Source: Nannocystis pusilla (lineage in GTDB: Bacteria; Myxococcota_A; Polyangia; Nannocystales; Nannocystaceae). From it: a DNA stretch of 64,000 nt. The notes below the pieces were generated by a model. It was given only the letters and a program-made list of their open reading frames with translations, searched no databases and was not told the origin of the DNA. The position numbers and the translations under genes are program-made. The DNA lies in contig NZ_JAPNKE010000002.1 of assembly GCF_026626665.1 (NCBI RefSeq), positions 1,613,204 through 1,677,203 of the forward strand. The letters are read 5' to 3'. Of this stretch, positions 27,836 to 37,930 are shown in pieces; the first letter of the stretch is position 1; each line of letters begins with the position of its first letter.

Positions 27836-27850
27836 CGTCGCCGAGGCGGA

Positions 27851-28549
27851 TCACACCGGGCGCGTCAGCTCGACCTGGTCGATGGGATAGGTGGCGTGCA
27901 GCGGCGCGAGCACCTCGTCGACCAGGCGGTGGACGTACGGGACGATCCGGTGGTTGCGGTAGACGGGGACCTTGTTGACGCGGATGCCGGTGGCGCCGGA
28001 GATGAGGCCGCTCTGCAGCACGAGGCCGCGGCCGCCCGCGGAGCGGACGCTGGGGTTCGCGTCGATGCGGCCGAGCACGCCCTGCACGAGGTCGAGCGGC
28101 GGGGTCTCGCCAGCGAACCGGATGTGGACGAGCAGCACGGCGCCGGCGACGGGCCGCTGCTGCAGCGCCTCGAAGTAGCCGCGGACAGGGAACGGGCGCG
28201 CGGCCAGCCAGGCGCGCTCGCTGGCGACGCGGGCGTCGCCGGCGACCGGATCGAGGAAGGCGACGCCGAGCGCGCCGAGCAGGAGGACGGCCATGCCTGC
28301 GGTCATGTAGTCGACCGAGATGAAGCCGGAGGCCATGGCGGCGACGAGGACGGCGCCGACGACGAGGGGGACGTAGAGCCCGCGCTGGCGGGCGCTGCCG
28401 TAGTGGGCGCCGAGCGCGACGCGCATGTGTTGCTCACCCAGCTCTTGCTGCCGCTGATCGGCGCGCTCGATGTTGCGGGCGCCTTCTGCGGCCAGGCGGA
28501 GCAGCTCGGGCGAGGGCGCGCGGGCCGGGGTGGGGGGGTCGAGAGGCAC
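27851..28549 (-). CDS. Two-TM membrane protein of unknown function
   Basis: About 232 residues from a GTG at 28549. A helical N-terminal segment (ELLRLAAEGARNIERADQRQ) precedes two close membrane spans (LYVPLVVGAVLVAAMASGFI and a MTAGMAVLLLGALGVAF span). A soluble C-terminal domain of about 110 residues follows with VLLVHIRFAGETPPLDLVQ and VPVYRNHRIVPYVHRLVDEV. No family is recognised. The start is uncertain, since other GTG or ATG codons are in frame. A diverged duplicate of its 3' end lies immediately downstream. Confidence 0.6.
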   Translation of the reverse strand: MPLDPPTPARAPSPELLRLAAEGARNIERADQRQQELGEQHMRVALGAHYGSARQRGLYVPLVVGAVLVAAMASGFISVDYMTAGMAVLLLGALGVAFLDPVAGDARVASERAWLAARPFPVRGYFEALQQRPVAGAVLLVHIRFAGETPPLDLVQGVLGRIDANPSVRSAGGRGLVLQSGLISGATGIRVNKVPVYRNHRIVPYVHRLVDEVLAPLHATYPIDQVELTRPV

Positions 28550-28613
28550 GGGCGGACGATAGCGGGCCGCCCCCGGGCGGGCAACCGGAGCCGTGCGTCG
28601 CGCGCGGAACCGA

Positions 28614-28631
28614 CATGTCTCTCGGGACATC
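28614..28631. repeat. CATG-N10 repeat, two nodes
   Basis: CATG at 28614, N10 TCTCTCGGGA, CATC at 28628. It lies 3' of the glycosidase gene (stop at 28692). Confidence 0.6.
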
Positions 28632-28691
28632 TATGTCGATAGCGGCGGGCGCGCGAGCCGTGGCGCCCGCGGCGCGGCGCGGCGGCGAGCG

Positions 28692-30337
28692 CTACTGCAG
28701 CAGCGGGCCGCGGTCGCAGGGCAGGCTGCCGCCGGAGCGGTAGAGCATGTCCTGATAGACGATGGTGTTGCTGATCGGGAAGGCGCTGTCGACCTCGGCG
28801 ACGGCGCCGCCGTCGCGCACGATGCGGAACTTCGGCGTGCCCGCGAGCAGCGGGACGCGCAGCGACTGGATCCCGGCGGGCGCGTCGGTGGACTCGGTGA
28901 TCCCGCCGACCTCGATCTCGAGCGTCGCCGGGGCGGTGAGGAAGGCGAGCAGCTCGATCTCGTCGGCCGGCTTGCTGCCGTTGACGGGCTCGTAGAGCGA
29001 CTCCTGCAGCGTCAGGTCGGGCTCGGCCGTGGTGGCGTGCAGACGGTGCGAATAATAGATCGCGTCGCGCACGATCGGCGGCTGCTGGCCGGTCTTGAAC
29101 CACGCGACGTAGTAGGCGGTCAGGTCGAACAGCGCCCACTGAATGCCGCTCGACGGCGAGACCTCGGAGGCCTCGGAGTAATCGTTCCAGGTGACGAGCT
29201 GAACCCACTCCGCGTCGCCGGCGACGGCGGCGTCCCACAGCAATCGCAGGAGCTGCGTGTTGCCGGCCTCGCTGTAGATGAGGTCCTTCGGCCGCGAGTC
29301 CTGCGGGCGCACCGGCGACATCCACTGCACGCCGAGCGCGTGGGCCTGCGCGGCGTTGTCGGCGTAACCGGTGGCGCCCGGGACCGTGGCGGGGCCCCAC
29401 GAGGAGGTGCCGATCAGCGGGACCTCGGCCTGGAAGCTCATGGTGGCGGCGCTCCACGGCGAGACGAACACGGGCCACAGGACGGCGTCGACGCCCTCGG
29501 CGGCGAGGGCCTGCAGGGCGCCGGCCCACCACGCGGGGCTGCGCTTGTCGGCGGCGAACGGCGCGAGCACGAGCTCGCCGGTGCCGAGGCGATGGACCGC
29601 AGGGTGCGCGGCGACGGCGACGATCGAGTCGACGAAGAGGGTCTGAGCCTCGGGGTCGCTGCCCTGATAGGTCGAGGTCATGTCCGGCATGAGGACGATC
29701 CGGAACTCGGGGTCGGCGTTGCTGGCGGCGTCGAGCAGCTTGAGCAGGCGATTCCAGTGGGTGCCCTCGGTGTTGAGGATGTCGTAGGTGAAGCCGTCGA
29801 GGCCGAGCGCCGCGGCCCGCCGCACCTCCTGCTCGAAGTTCAGCAGCTCGTAGTCGAGGCCGCCCTCCCGCGGCGGCTGCGGCAACGGGCGCTCCTTGAT
29901 GAAGCCGCCGCAGTAGGCGAACTTGCCGTTCTCGCCGGAGGGCTGCAAGTAGTGCTTGGCGTAGTAGTCCTCGGCGGGATCCTTGTTGTCGAGCGAGAGC
30001 GGGTAGGGCGAGAAGTAGTGGGCGAAGACCTTCTTGTCGGAGGCGCGCAGCTCGGCGAGCGGCGGCTGGTCGAAGGCCAGCACGGGGTGGTCTCGCCCTC
30101 GGCGCCGGTGTCGTCGGTGTCGCTCGCGGTCGAGGTCGGCGTCGGGTCGGTGGTGGTGCCGGTGGTCGGGTCCGCGGCGGTCGTGGTCGTGGTGGAGGTC
30201 GAGGCCGGCTCGGTGGTCTGGGCGGTCGTGGCGTCGGCGGTGCCGGCGGTGAGCGAGGTGCTGTCGGCGGTGCTGTCGCCGCAGGCGGCGACGAGCAGGG
30301 CGGTGAGCAAGGTGTGGCGTCCGCGGAGCGTCGGCAT
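28692..30337 (-). CDS. GH71-like glycoside hydrolase lipoprotein, interrupted by one frameshift
   Basis: The ATG at 30337 opens a leader ending LLVAAC and a long Thr-rich stalk. The frame breaks at 30084-30087; restoring one base in the CCCC run joins GAEGETTP to VLAFDQPPLAEL. The mature domain of about 450 residues begins KVFAHYFSPYPLSLD and continues with LGLDGFTYDIL, RIVLMPDMTS, WPVFVSPWS and QLVTWNDYSEASEVSP. These strand-end motifs are typical of GH71 (alpha-1,3-glucanase) TIM barrels, in which acidic residues after such strands act in catalysis. Alpha-1,3-glucan is a fungal wall polymer, so a role in preying on fungi is possible but inferred. Confidence 0.75.
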
Positions 30338-30439
30338 GCTGGCCGCCAGCCAAGCGAACAGGGCGCGAGGTGTCAAGGGGCGGCGGCCCCCACGCGCGCG
30401 CAGGCGCGGCGCGGATGCGCGAGGCGGCGGGTGTAGCGA

Positions 30440-30457
30440 TATGTCCTAAGAGACATT
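30440..30457. repeat. CATG-N10 repeat between divergent genes
   Basis: TATG at 30440, N10 TCCTAAGAGA, CATT at 30454. ATGTC and GACAT form a small stem. It lies upstream of both flanking genes, so it is not a simple terminator. Confidence 0.55.
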
Positions 30458-30546
30458 CTCGCGGGTGAGCATGACGAGGTCTGCGACGGGGCGAGGCCGC
30501 GGTGCTATCGTGCCGCGGTCGTTCGACGACGTGGAGGGAGCGGGAG

Positions 30547-31020
30547 ATGCCTGGGTTCGAGGAGCATGACGACGAGCAGAAACAAGGGCTGCGACGACTG
30601 GCGAGCCGCGCGGCGATCGAGACGCTGAAGGCGGAGTACGCCCGCAAGGCCGACGCCGTGTTCAACAGTCCGGGGGCGGCCAGCGCGACGGCGCTGGCCG
30701 ACCTGTTCACCGACGACGGGGTGCTCGACCTCGGGCCGTTCGGGCGCTACGAGGGCCGCGCTGCGCTGTTGAACGCCTGCGAGAACATCCTGCCGCAGGC
30801 GACGAAGTGGACCACGCACTACATCGTCAGCCCGATCCTCGAGGTCGGCGATCATGCGGCGACCGGCTCGTGGTACTTCCTCATCAAGTCGGTGCCGCAG
30901 AGCCCGCCCGGGGCCGGGGTGAGCGAGATCCTGGGCGGCTACACCGACAAGTACGTGAAGACAGCGACGGGGTGGAAGATCCGCGAGTCGCTCAGCAGCT
31001 TCTTCGTCCCGCCGACCTGA
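30547..31020 (+). CDS. SnoaL-like (NTF2-fold) domain protein
   Basis: A 157-residue soluble protein. GGGAG just before ATG 30547 supports the start. It has the SnoaL_4 layout: an N-terminal helix RAAIETLKAEYARKADAVF, LADLFTDDGVLDLGPFGRYEGRAALL, TTHYIVSPILEVGDHAATGSWYF and a final strand KIRESLSSFFV. The fold binds small hydrophobic molecules and covers isomerases, dehydratases and polyketide cyclases; catalytic residues vary. It stands alone, so no pathway can be assigned. Confidence 0.85.
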   Translation: MPGFEEHDDEQKQGLRRLASRAAIETLKAEYARKADAVFNSPGAASATALADLFTDDGVLDLGPFGRYEGRAALLNACENILPQATKWTTHYIVSPILEVGDHAATGSWYFLIKSVPQSPPGAGVSEILGGYTDKYVKTATGWKIRESLSSFFVPPT

Positions 31021-31746
31021 GGTCGATCGGCGCAGCGGTTCGGGGTGCTCACAGTCAGAATGGCGCCCCGGGGCGTCGTGGCGATCCGACGGGTGGCCGC
31101 GACCCCCGATTGCGAGGAGGCGCCAGGACTTTCTCGATCGCGCCAGCTTCACCGCTTGCCTGCGAGTGTGGAGCGGTGCCTCGCTGTATTCCGATGGGTC
31201 GGGCGCAGTGCTCGCAATGCGCGGGCAGCGTACGGGCCGGGTCGTGGGGCGTCGCGAAAAATCTTGGCGGGCGTGACGGAAGCCCGAGGGCCCGGAGAAG
31301 GGACAGGTAGAGATGTCCGGCGCAGCGTCACGAAGGAGCACGAGCGGGGCCTCACGGGTCCGCTCGGCGCCGGCGCGGAGGCGAACACCGGCGTCCTGAC
31401 CATCTTCGATTGGCTTGGCTTGACCCTTGGCTTGGTCGCGCGGAGGAAGCGGCGGTCGGTCGAGGATCTGACTCTCGGGTCAGGTCCTCGGCGGCTCGCG
31501 GATGCCGTGAAAGAATGTGGGTAGCCCGATCCTCGCATTTACACCCACACGAGCGGGCGCTGCGCCCGGCGAAATGCCGCCCGCTCGGCCGTTTCGTCGC
31601 GACCGCGATCCGTCGGCGATTGTGCGGGACCCGGAGGCGAAGCGAGGGGTTTCGCGGCCGCGTCGCCGCTGTCCGGCAGGTCCGTCACGGGCGATTGGCG
31701 GATGTCCGTGGCAGGTCCGATTGGAGGCGAGCTCGGCGCGTGCTAC
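31021..31746. other. Longest gene-free stretch, nothing clear seen
   Basis: About 725 bases with several short open frames but no recognisable protein, ribosome binding site or domain. A weak GGACA...TGTCC pair lies near 31303. It could hold a small RNA or a decayed gene; I see no direct evidence for either. Confidence 0.4.
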
Positions 31747-32538
31747 ATGCGAGGAATGCGTTTGATTTATTCCTATCTGTTGCTCGTGTTGGCCGTCGGA
31801 TGTGGGGAGGAATCCTCACATCAGCAGACGGACACGTCCGAAGAGACGGCGAGCGAGGCGCCGGCGAATACGACGGACTCGGCCGAGACGACGAGCACGA
31901 CGAGCCCCACGACCAGCGGGGGCGTGGAGCCGAACAGCGCGGAGACTTCGACGACCGGCGAGGCCGAAGCCGAGGACACCGACGATACGGCGGGTTCGAG
32001 CACGACGACGGTCGCGAGCGACACCGACGATCCCGCGAGCGCGACGGAGCCCGCGAGCGACACCGAGGAGCCCGCGGAGGAGACGACGGGGGGCAGCGAC
32101 CCGCAGCCGTGCGTGGGCGCGGCGGGGCCGGTCAAGGCGGAGGTCATCGCGTATCTCGAGTCGCAGATCGGCGATGGCGAGACCGACGGCGAGCCGGGGC
32201 GGCTCTACCTGCGATTCTCCAGCCAGAGCTTCACCTGCGCCGACCCCCACGACGACCTCGCGTGCGGCCAGCATTGGGAGGTGTCGCTGCAGATCCCGGC
32301 GGAGTTCCTGGTGCCCGGCGTCTACGCCCTGGCGGACGGCCCGATCGACGCGAGCGCAAACTCGACCGGCGACGGCGACGTGTGCGAAAAGGGCGGGGGC
32401 GCGGTGTCGGGGACGCTCGAGATCGACGCGGTGGAGGATGGGTCCGTCATCGGGCGGCTCTGCCACGTCCGCGCGTTCGTGCTGGAGGAGCAGATCCTGC
32501 TCGACGGTACGTTCGAGGCGCCGCGCTGCCCGCTGTGA
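31747..32538 (+). CDS. Stalked lipoprotein of unknown function
   Basis: A 263-residue lipoprotein. The leader MRGMRLIYSYLLLVLAVGC ends in a lipobox; ATG 31756 gives a form three residues shorter. About 85 residues of Thr/Ser/Glu/Asp-rich stalk follow (for example TTSTTSPTTSGG). The C-terminal domain, from about residue 120, is predicted to be beta-rich and includes GRLYLRFSSQSFTCADPHDD, HWEVSLQIPAEFLVPGVY and GSVIGRLCHVRAFVLE, with four Cys. Similar short lipoproteins are frequent in this genome. No function is recognised. Confidence 0.75.
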   Translation: MRGMRLIYSYLLLVLAVGCGEESSHQQTDTSEETASEAPANTTDSAETTSTTSPTTSGGVEPNSAETSTTGEAEAEDTDDTAGSSTTTVASDTDDPASATEPASDTEEPAEETTGGSDPQPCVGAAGPVKAEVIAYLESQIGDGETDGEPGRLYLRFSSQSFTCADPHDDLACGQHWEVSLQIPAEFLVPGVYALADGPIDASANSTGDGDVCEKGGGAVSGTLEIDAVEDGSVIGRLCHVRAFVLEEQILLDGTFEAPRCPL

Positions 32539-32641
32539 GCGGCGAATCGCGGCAGGGCGCCCGGAATGCGCGGGGCGAGGCGCGGGGGATTCGTGCTAGT
32601 GCTGCCGGGCTGAAAACGCCAGAAGTTTGGCCGCTCCCGAT

Positions 32642-34152
32642 TCAGGTGCCTCCGCGGCGATCGCGGTTGATGTTCGAGACCGCGTACTGGCTGCGGATCG
32701 GGTAGTGGAGGCCGACCTTCGCCGTCACGTCGACGTTGGCCTTGCGCTCGAACACCATCACGCAGTCGGAGCCGCCGAACTGGAAGTACGAGAACATCTC
32801 GCCCTTCGCCAGGTGCTTGCCGACCAGGGCCGCGCGGATCTTTTTGTTCAGGAGGTTCACCTGCTGCTGGTAGTCGCGTCCTTGCTTCTCCCCGGCGGTC
32901 AGGGTGATCGGCTTGTGGCCGTCGGCTTTCGGAGTCACGAAGACGACGGACGAGACCTGCGCCATGCCCATCGGCAAGATCGCCACCTTGCCGATCGCCG
33001 ACTCGAGGACGAGGAGCCCGCGGCACTGTACAAATTGGTAGCCGGTCGGGTCCTTGGCGTCGAGGTGGCGCCGCGGGACCACGGCGCGGGTGAGATCGCC
33101 GTCGGCGTCGGCCTCGCCCGTCTCCTCAAGCTTCACGTCGAGGTAGACCTGACCCGGGATGAACTTGGCCGCGAGCACCTTGCCCGCCACGGGGGCGTGC
33201 TGGCGGTGGTAATCGTAGGTGTTCAGGAAACTGTGGCACAGGATGCCGCCCTGGAACGCATCCGCGTGCTCGGAATCCTGCAGGAGCTCGTGGATGGGCC
33301 ACTCGATGTGCTTGACGACGATCGAGGGCGACGCCGGGAGGGGCTCGCCGACCGGGGTGCTGATCGCCCATTGCCCCACGAACGTCGACTCGGCGGGGAA
33401 CACGATCACCCGCTCGTCGTCGGCCGCGGCGACGGGCCGCAGGACGTCGATGTCCTTGAACTTGCGGGCGAAGAACTCGTTGAAGGTCGCGTACGCCTCG
33501 GGCGGCTTCTCGTAGTCCTGCCAGTCGTATTCGGGGGCGTACTTGAAGCTCTCGAGGTAGGCCGTCGACCCCGGCGTGTCGAGGAACGAGCCCCACTCTA
33601 CCGCGAAGTCGCGCAACCAGCGGGAGATCGGGGAGAGCTCGGCGTCCTTCATCGGAGCGATCGGGCTCTGCAACGCCGCGAGCGTGGGATGGTTGAAGTA
33701 GTAGTAGAACTGCGCGAGCCGCAGGTACACGGTGCGTTCGTGGAGCACCTCGCCGTTCCAATCCCAGACGCGGATCTCCGGGATCCAGGTAGCGAGCGCG
33801 TCGACGTAATAGTAGAACTGGTCGAGCGTCCGGATCCGGTCGAGCTCGGGACCTTGTCCTTGCTGACGCTCCGGATCGCCTCCTCGAAGACAGCACCGTA
33901 ATAATGCTCCTCGATGAGCGCTTTGAGCCTCTTGGTCACGGGCTCCAGCGGCTCGTACTTCGTCCCCTCGGGCGGCAGGTTACCCAGGAAGGGCGGTCCC
34001 TGCGGCAGGGACCGCGCCGCCCCGGTGGCGCCCGGACTGCCTGCGCGGGGCTCTGCCGCATGGCGAGATCGCTTGAGGGCGCGGAGAAGGTCCACGGGGG
34101 AAGCGACGCGGGTATACCCGGGTACGGACGCACTGCGGGATCGACTGCTCAT
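32642..34152 (-). CDS. Phosphatidylserine decarboxylase-like protein, interrupted by one frameshift
   Basis: The ATG at 34152 follows GAGGAGG. The first frame covers about 100 residues with TKRLKALIEEHYYGAVFEE. One missing base in the CCC run at 33848-33850 (plus-strand GGG) separates SKDKVP from ELDRIRTLDQFYYYVDAL, and the second frame runs to 32642. The core matches the PSD-like family: FNEFFARKFKDIDVLRPV, PAESTFVGQW, GGILCHSFLNTYDYHRQHAPVAGKV-type segments and, near the end, FQFGGSDCVMVFE. The GGS there is where PSD cleaves itself to make its pyruvoyl group. The family decarboxylates phosphatidylserine or related amino acids. It stands alone, so membrane lipid synthesis is not assured. Confidence 0.78.
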
Positions 34153-34768
34153 GGGGCCCTCCTCGAGATCTCGTGACAGTGGAATTCCTGGCGCCACACG
34201 TCGGCGCCATGGACAGCGAGGTTCATGCCTCGCGTTTCACGATGACACGGTCACACCGTCACGAGGTCCCCGCAATCCGAGAACAATGCACGGAGGGATC
34301 GGAGTCGTGTTCCGCCGTGTGAAGCCCCAACCCCACGCGGTCACGAACGCGCAGGGCCGTCGCAGAGCGGACCTCGCGCAGCTCGCTGGGCGCGTATGCG
34401 AGCTCATTGTACGCCCACTTGCGGTGCCCGCTCGCCGTGCGAGCCCGCGGATAACCCAGCGCAATGCAGGCGGGCCGTCGGGCTGCACGAAGCCGGTGAC
34501 CTCCTTCGAGGGGCCGCGCTGCCGGCGATCGAGGCGCCGGCCGAGCCGCGGTTCGAGCCGCCGGACGTCCGGACCCTCTGCGAGCTCTACGAGCAGGCGA
34601 CGACCCTCCACGCGCCGCTAGCTTCGCCGTCCCTCGTGACGCCAATCATCACAGTCGTCGCCGGGCTCCTGGAGGCCGGACGCGGCGGCTCGGAGGGGCG
34701 AATGCCGGCCCGCTGCTCGGCGATCTGTCCCATGAGACAGGAACACCGAGCAGCGGCCACGGCCGCGG
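34153..34768. other. Gene-free region
   Basis: About 615 bases without a supported gene. Only the small CATG-family hairpin at 34724 stands out. Confidence 0.45.
34724..34741. repeat. CATG-family repeat, degenerate
   Basis: TCTG at 34724, N10 TCCCATGAGA, CAGG at 34738; CTGTC and GACAG pair. It lies 28 bases past the stop of the beta-propeller lipoprotein gene. Confidence 0.5.
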
Positions 34769-36185
34769 TCAGGGCTCGCAGGCGACGGGCTGCGGCTTGA
34801 CGGCGACCACGTTGGTGTTGGCGCTGATCCCGAAGTCGATGAGCCCCGTCAGCGACTGGGTGGCGAGGTCGATCTCGAAGACGCCGTCGTTGCCGGGGAG
34901 GTCGCCGGACGGCACGTAGGCGCGGGCGTCGTCGGCGCTGATGTCGACGTCGCGCGGCTTGGCGCCGGCGGGCAGGACCAGGCTGGTAGTCGTCAGCGCG
35001 GCGGTGTCGATGAAGTGGACGGTGCGGTCGTCCTCGCAGGCGACCACCACGAGGGCGCCGTCCGAGGTGATGTCGATGCCCCACGGGTCGTCGCCGACCG
35101 AGACGGTGGCCTGCACCTCGAGGGTGGCGACGTCGAGGACGTGGACGACGTCGAGGCCGCGGTCGGTGACGTAGAGGGTGGAGCCGGAGGGGTCGACGCG
35201 CAGGTCCCACAGCGAGTCGCCGAGCGGCTTGCTGGTCATGGCCTCGGTGACCGGGTCGAAGCGGATCAGGTTGCTCTCGTACCAGTCGACGAGGTGCACG
35301 GCGCCGGTGCACGGATCGAGCGCCGTCTTGCCGCCCTCCATGCCGGCAGGGACGGCGAAGGCCTCGAGCACCGAGTAGCTGGCGGTGTCGATCTGGACCA
35401 CGGCCGCGCTGTCGCGCGCGCTGACGTAGGCGCGCGAGCCGTCGCCGTTGAACAGGACGTCGACCGCGTACTCGCCCACGCCGGTCAGGCTGATCTCCTG
35501 CGCGATCAGGCCGGTCGTGGTGTCGAGGACTTTGACGCCGTCGCCCACGGCGCCGACGACCCACCTCCGAGCCGTCGGGCTTGATCACCGCGTCGTAGGG
35601 GTAGCTGGCGTGCGGCAGCAGGCTGACCGGAGCGCCGACGACCTGCTTGGTCTGGGGGTCGAAGATCACGAGCGAGTTGTTGCCGGACATGCCGGCGTAG
35701 CCGAGGCCCTCCTCGACAGGCTCGCCGGTGTCGCCGGTGGTCGAGGTCTCGCCGGTGGTGGTGCTCGTGCCGGTGGTGGTGGTGGTGTCGGTGGTGGTGC
35801 TCGTGGTGGTGGTGTCACCGGTGGTGGTGGTGTCGCCGGTGGTGGTCGAGGTATCGGTGGTGGTGCTCTCGGTCGTCGTGGTGGTGGTGGTCTCGCTGGT
35901 CGTCGACGTCGTCTCGCCAGTGGTGGTGGTGGTCGTCGTGTCGTCGGTGGTCGCCGAAACCTGCCCGGTGGTCGGGTCGGTGGTCACGGTCGAGGTGGTG
36001 CCGGTCACTCCGGTCGTGGAGGTGGTGGTGCCGGGCTCGGTCGGCGTGTCGTCACCGGTGGTGGTGCCGGTCGTCGTCGCGCCGGTCGAGGAGGTCTGGC
36101 CGTCGCTGTCGGTCACGACGACCGAATCGTCGCCGCAGGCGGCCGCGAGGGCGACGGAGAGGATCAGAGTGCGATGAATGTGCAT
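34769..36185 (-). CDS. YVTN-type beta-propeller lipoprotein with a long Thr stalk, interrupted by one frameshift
   Basis: The leader MHIHRTLILSVALAAAC gives a lipoprotein. A very long stalk (residues about 20-160) consists almost wholly of Thr, Ser, Gly, Asp and Glu. The propeller opens with GYAGMSGNNSLVIFDPQTK. The frame breaks near 35560-35566: losing two bases, or gaining one, separates IKPDGSE from WVVGAVGDGVKVLDTTTG. Blades then repeat to the end (YVTDRGLDVVHVLDVATLE, WGIDITSDGALVVVAC). YVTN-type propellers of surface proteins bind partners or substrates; none is predictable here. A CATG-family hairpin lies just past the stop. Confidence 0.78.
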
Positions 36186-36515
36186 GGGATTACTTTCAGG
36201 GCGCCCAGGATACGGCGCTGACGCGGGCGATGGGGAGTTGCGAGACGTCGATCGCGTCGCGCGTCGCGCGAGGTGTCGCAGCGACGCGTCTCGGGGATCC
36301 GACCAGGACGAAATGCGCGATGCGAGTCGCATGTCGCTCGCCGCGACGCGAGCGTGCGGACGACCCGTCGAGCTCGCTGCCGCCGAAGGCGAGCGCATGA
36401 GGTCCGAAGCCCACGACCGGCCGCGTGCGCGAGACCTGCGAGGCGATCGGCCGCTGCCGTCGCGCGCTGCTGCCCGCTGCTGTCGCGGTGAGCGTGGTAG
36501 AAGGGACAGGCTGCG
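36186..36515. other. Intergenic region between divergent genes
   Basis: About 330 bases holding the promoters of both neighbours. No repeat, operator-like dyad or coding frame was convincingly seen. Confidence 0.4.
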
Positions 36516-37106
36516 ATGCTGCGCGTCGAGACGTCCAGCGACGACGACCACGCCGAGCCGGACCTGCCCGGGATCGAGGAGCTGTGGCTGTACTGGTCGA
36601 GCCCTCCGGCAGGTCTGACGGGACGCGCGTTGCGACGGGCGCTGTTCGCCAGCTTCAGCTCGGCCCTGCAGAGCCGCTGGCTTCACGGCGGGTACTTCTT
36701 TCGCTTCGCCGAGGACGCGCGGCCGGCCCGCGGGACCATCGCGGGCGACGACGTCCGGGTCCGGGAGATGCTGCGCGCGATCTATCCGCACCTGCCGGAC
36801 GGCCCGCTCGGGCTGAGGTGGACCGCGCCGTCCGAGGCGCTCGACGAGTTCCTCGACTGCTGGCTGTTCTTCCGCCGCCATCGCCCGTACGTGCGCCAGG
36901 ACGACGTGCCCGAGTGGATGCTGCCGGTGTTGCGCGAGCCGTGGGCGGTGTGCGTGCGCGAGCGGGTCGGTGATGTCACTGATGCCCACGCCGCAGTGCT
37001 GGCGCGCGAGGACCTGGCCGACGATTGGGGCGACCACGGCGTGGCGCTGTTCGTGGCCGCCGGGACCCGCCTGATGATCGTGCAGGTCAGCCTGTCGACC
37101 GATTGA
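36516..37106 (+). CDS. Uncharacterised soluble protein of 196 residues
   Basis: The ATG at 36516 is preceded by a purine-rich AAGGGACAGG. The product has an acidic N-terminus, then GIEELWLYWSSPPAGLTGRAL, RWLHGGYFFRFAEDARP, REMLRAIYPHLPDGPLGLRW, FLDCWLFFRRHRPYVRQDDVPE and ends with a hydrophobic strand pair (GVALFVAAGTRLMIVQVSL). It is rich in Trp and aromatic residues and has no signal peptide. I do not recognise it. Its size and lone position resemble immunity or helper proteins but nothing specific supports that. Confidence 0.6.
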   Translation: MLRVETSSDDDHAEPDLPGIEELWLYWSSPPAGLTGRALRRALFASFSSALQSRWLHGGYFFRFAEDARPARGTIAGDDVRVREMLRAIYPHLPDGPLGLRWTAPSEALDEFLDCWLFFRRHRPYVRQDDVPEWMLPVLREPWAVCVRERVGDVTDAHAAVLAREDLADDWGDHGVALFVAAGTRLMIVQVSLSTD

Positions 37107-37320
37107 CGGGGACTGACGCGGGGCATGGCGTGGCGAGCGTGACGCCCGCTTCGATGGCGCAGGCGTGCATCCACTCGATGTCGCCGAGGCTCGCCGCTCG
37201 CGTTCGCCACGGCGGTCGGCGCGTTGCGATTGTAAACCGGCCGTTGACAGCGCAGCCAACGCAAGATCGCTTCCGCATGCCCGGCGACTGCGGCATCGTC
37301 GAGCTGGGAGGGTTCTTTGA

Positions 37321-37338
37321 TATGGCTCTTAAGACATC
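37321..37338. repeat. CATG-family repeat overlapping a start codon
   Basis: TATG at 37321 contains the ATG of the next gene; N10 GCTCTTAAGA and CATC at 37335 follow. The hairpin would include the initiation codon. Confidence 0.5.
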
Positions 37339-37930
37339 TCATCACGAGCGCGCCCTGGCGGCCGCTGCGGGGCTGGTGGGGCGGCCGCGGCTGCGGTTCG
37401 GGCTGATGTTGACGCTGGTGGGCGCGTGCGGGCCGGGGCCGAACGAGGGCGAGACGGCGGGCTCGAGCGACGGGTCGACCGGATCGACCGCGGCGGAGGC
37501 GACGACGCTGGCGACGACGAGCAGCAGCGCGGGCGAGACCGACGGGGCGACCGGGACGGGCGAGGCGCTGACGACGGGTGAGGCGAGCACGGGCACGACG
37601 AGCACGGGCGAGGCGAGCACGTCGACCACCGGCGAGGGCACGCTGCTGACCGACGCGACGACGTTCGCGAGCACGACGTCGTCGACGACCGCGGGCGACA
37701 CCGAGACGGGCGAGACGACGGACGGCGAGCCGGGCACGGACACGGGCAGCAGCTCGGGAGGGCTCGACGATTGCATGGACACGCGCACGGGCGAGATCGA
37801 CTGGGTCTGCTGCGAGCGGCAGATGTGGGAGCCGTCGCCGCAATGCACGCCGTGGGGACCGCCGGCGCCGCCGGCCGCGCTGCACGAGCGGCTGCAGCGG
37901 GCTCGCGCGGCCCGCGGGAGGTGGGTATGA
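37322..37930 (+). CDS. Stalked lipoprotein co-expressed with a ferritin-like protein
   Basis: A 202-residue lipoprotein with GGGAGG upstream of ATG 37322. The signal PRLRFGLMLTLVGAC ends in a lipobox at about residue 35, after a rather long N-region. The next 110 residues are a Thr/Ser/Gly/Glu stalk with repeated STGEAST motifs. The last 45 residues are a small domain, CMDTRTGEIDWVCCERQMWE, with a PQCTPWGPPAPP tail and four Cys. The stop overlaps the next gene (ATGA), so the two are translationally coupled. A possible metal or redox role is only suggested by the Cys cluster and its ferritin-like partner. Confidence 0.75.
   Translation: MALKTSHHERALAAAAGLVGRPRLRFGLMLTLVGACGPGPNEGETAGSSDGSTGSTAAEATTLATTSSSAGETDGATGTGEALTTGEASTGTTSTGEASTSTTGEGTLLTDATTFASTTSSTTAGDTETGETTDGEPGTDTGSSSGGLDDCMDTRTGEIDWVCCERQMWEPSPQCTPWGPPAPPAALHERLQRARAARGRWV

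Larger units (their letters stand above)
27341..27850. other. Gene-free region with a repeat and a diverged copy of a gene end
   Basis: About 510 bases without a supported gene. It holds the CATG repeat at 27612 and, at about 27733-27835, a diverged copy of the 3' end of the next gene. Confidence 0.5.

Noticed and set aside
31045..31524. Possible gene in the 31.0-31.7 kb gap
   Set aside because: No recognisable motif and weak codon-position signal; listed as gene-free instead.
34237..34611. Possible small genes in the 34.2-34.7 kb gap
   Set aside because: Frames on both strands are Arg/Pro-rich, have no ribosome binding site and match no domain by eye.
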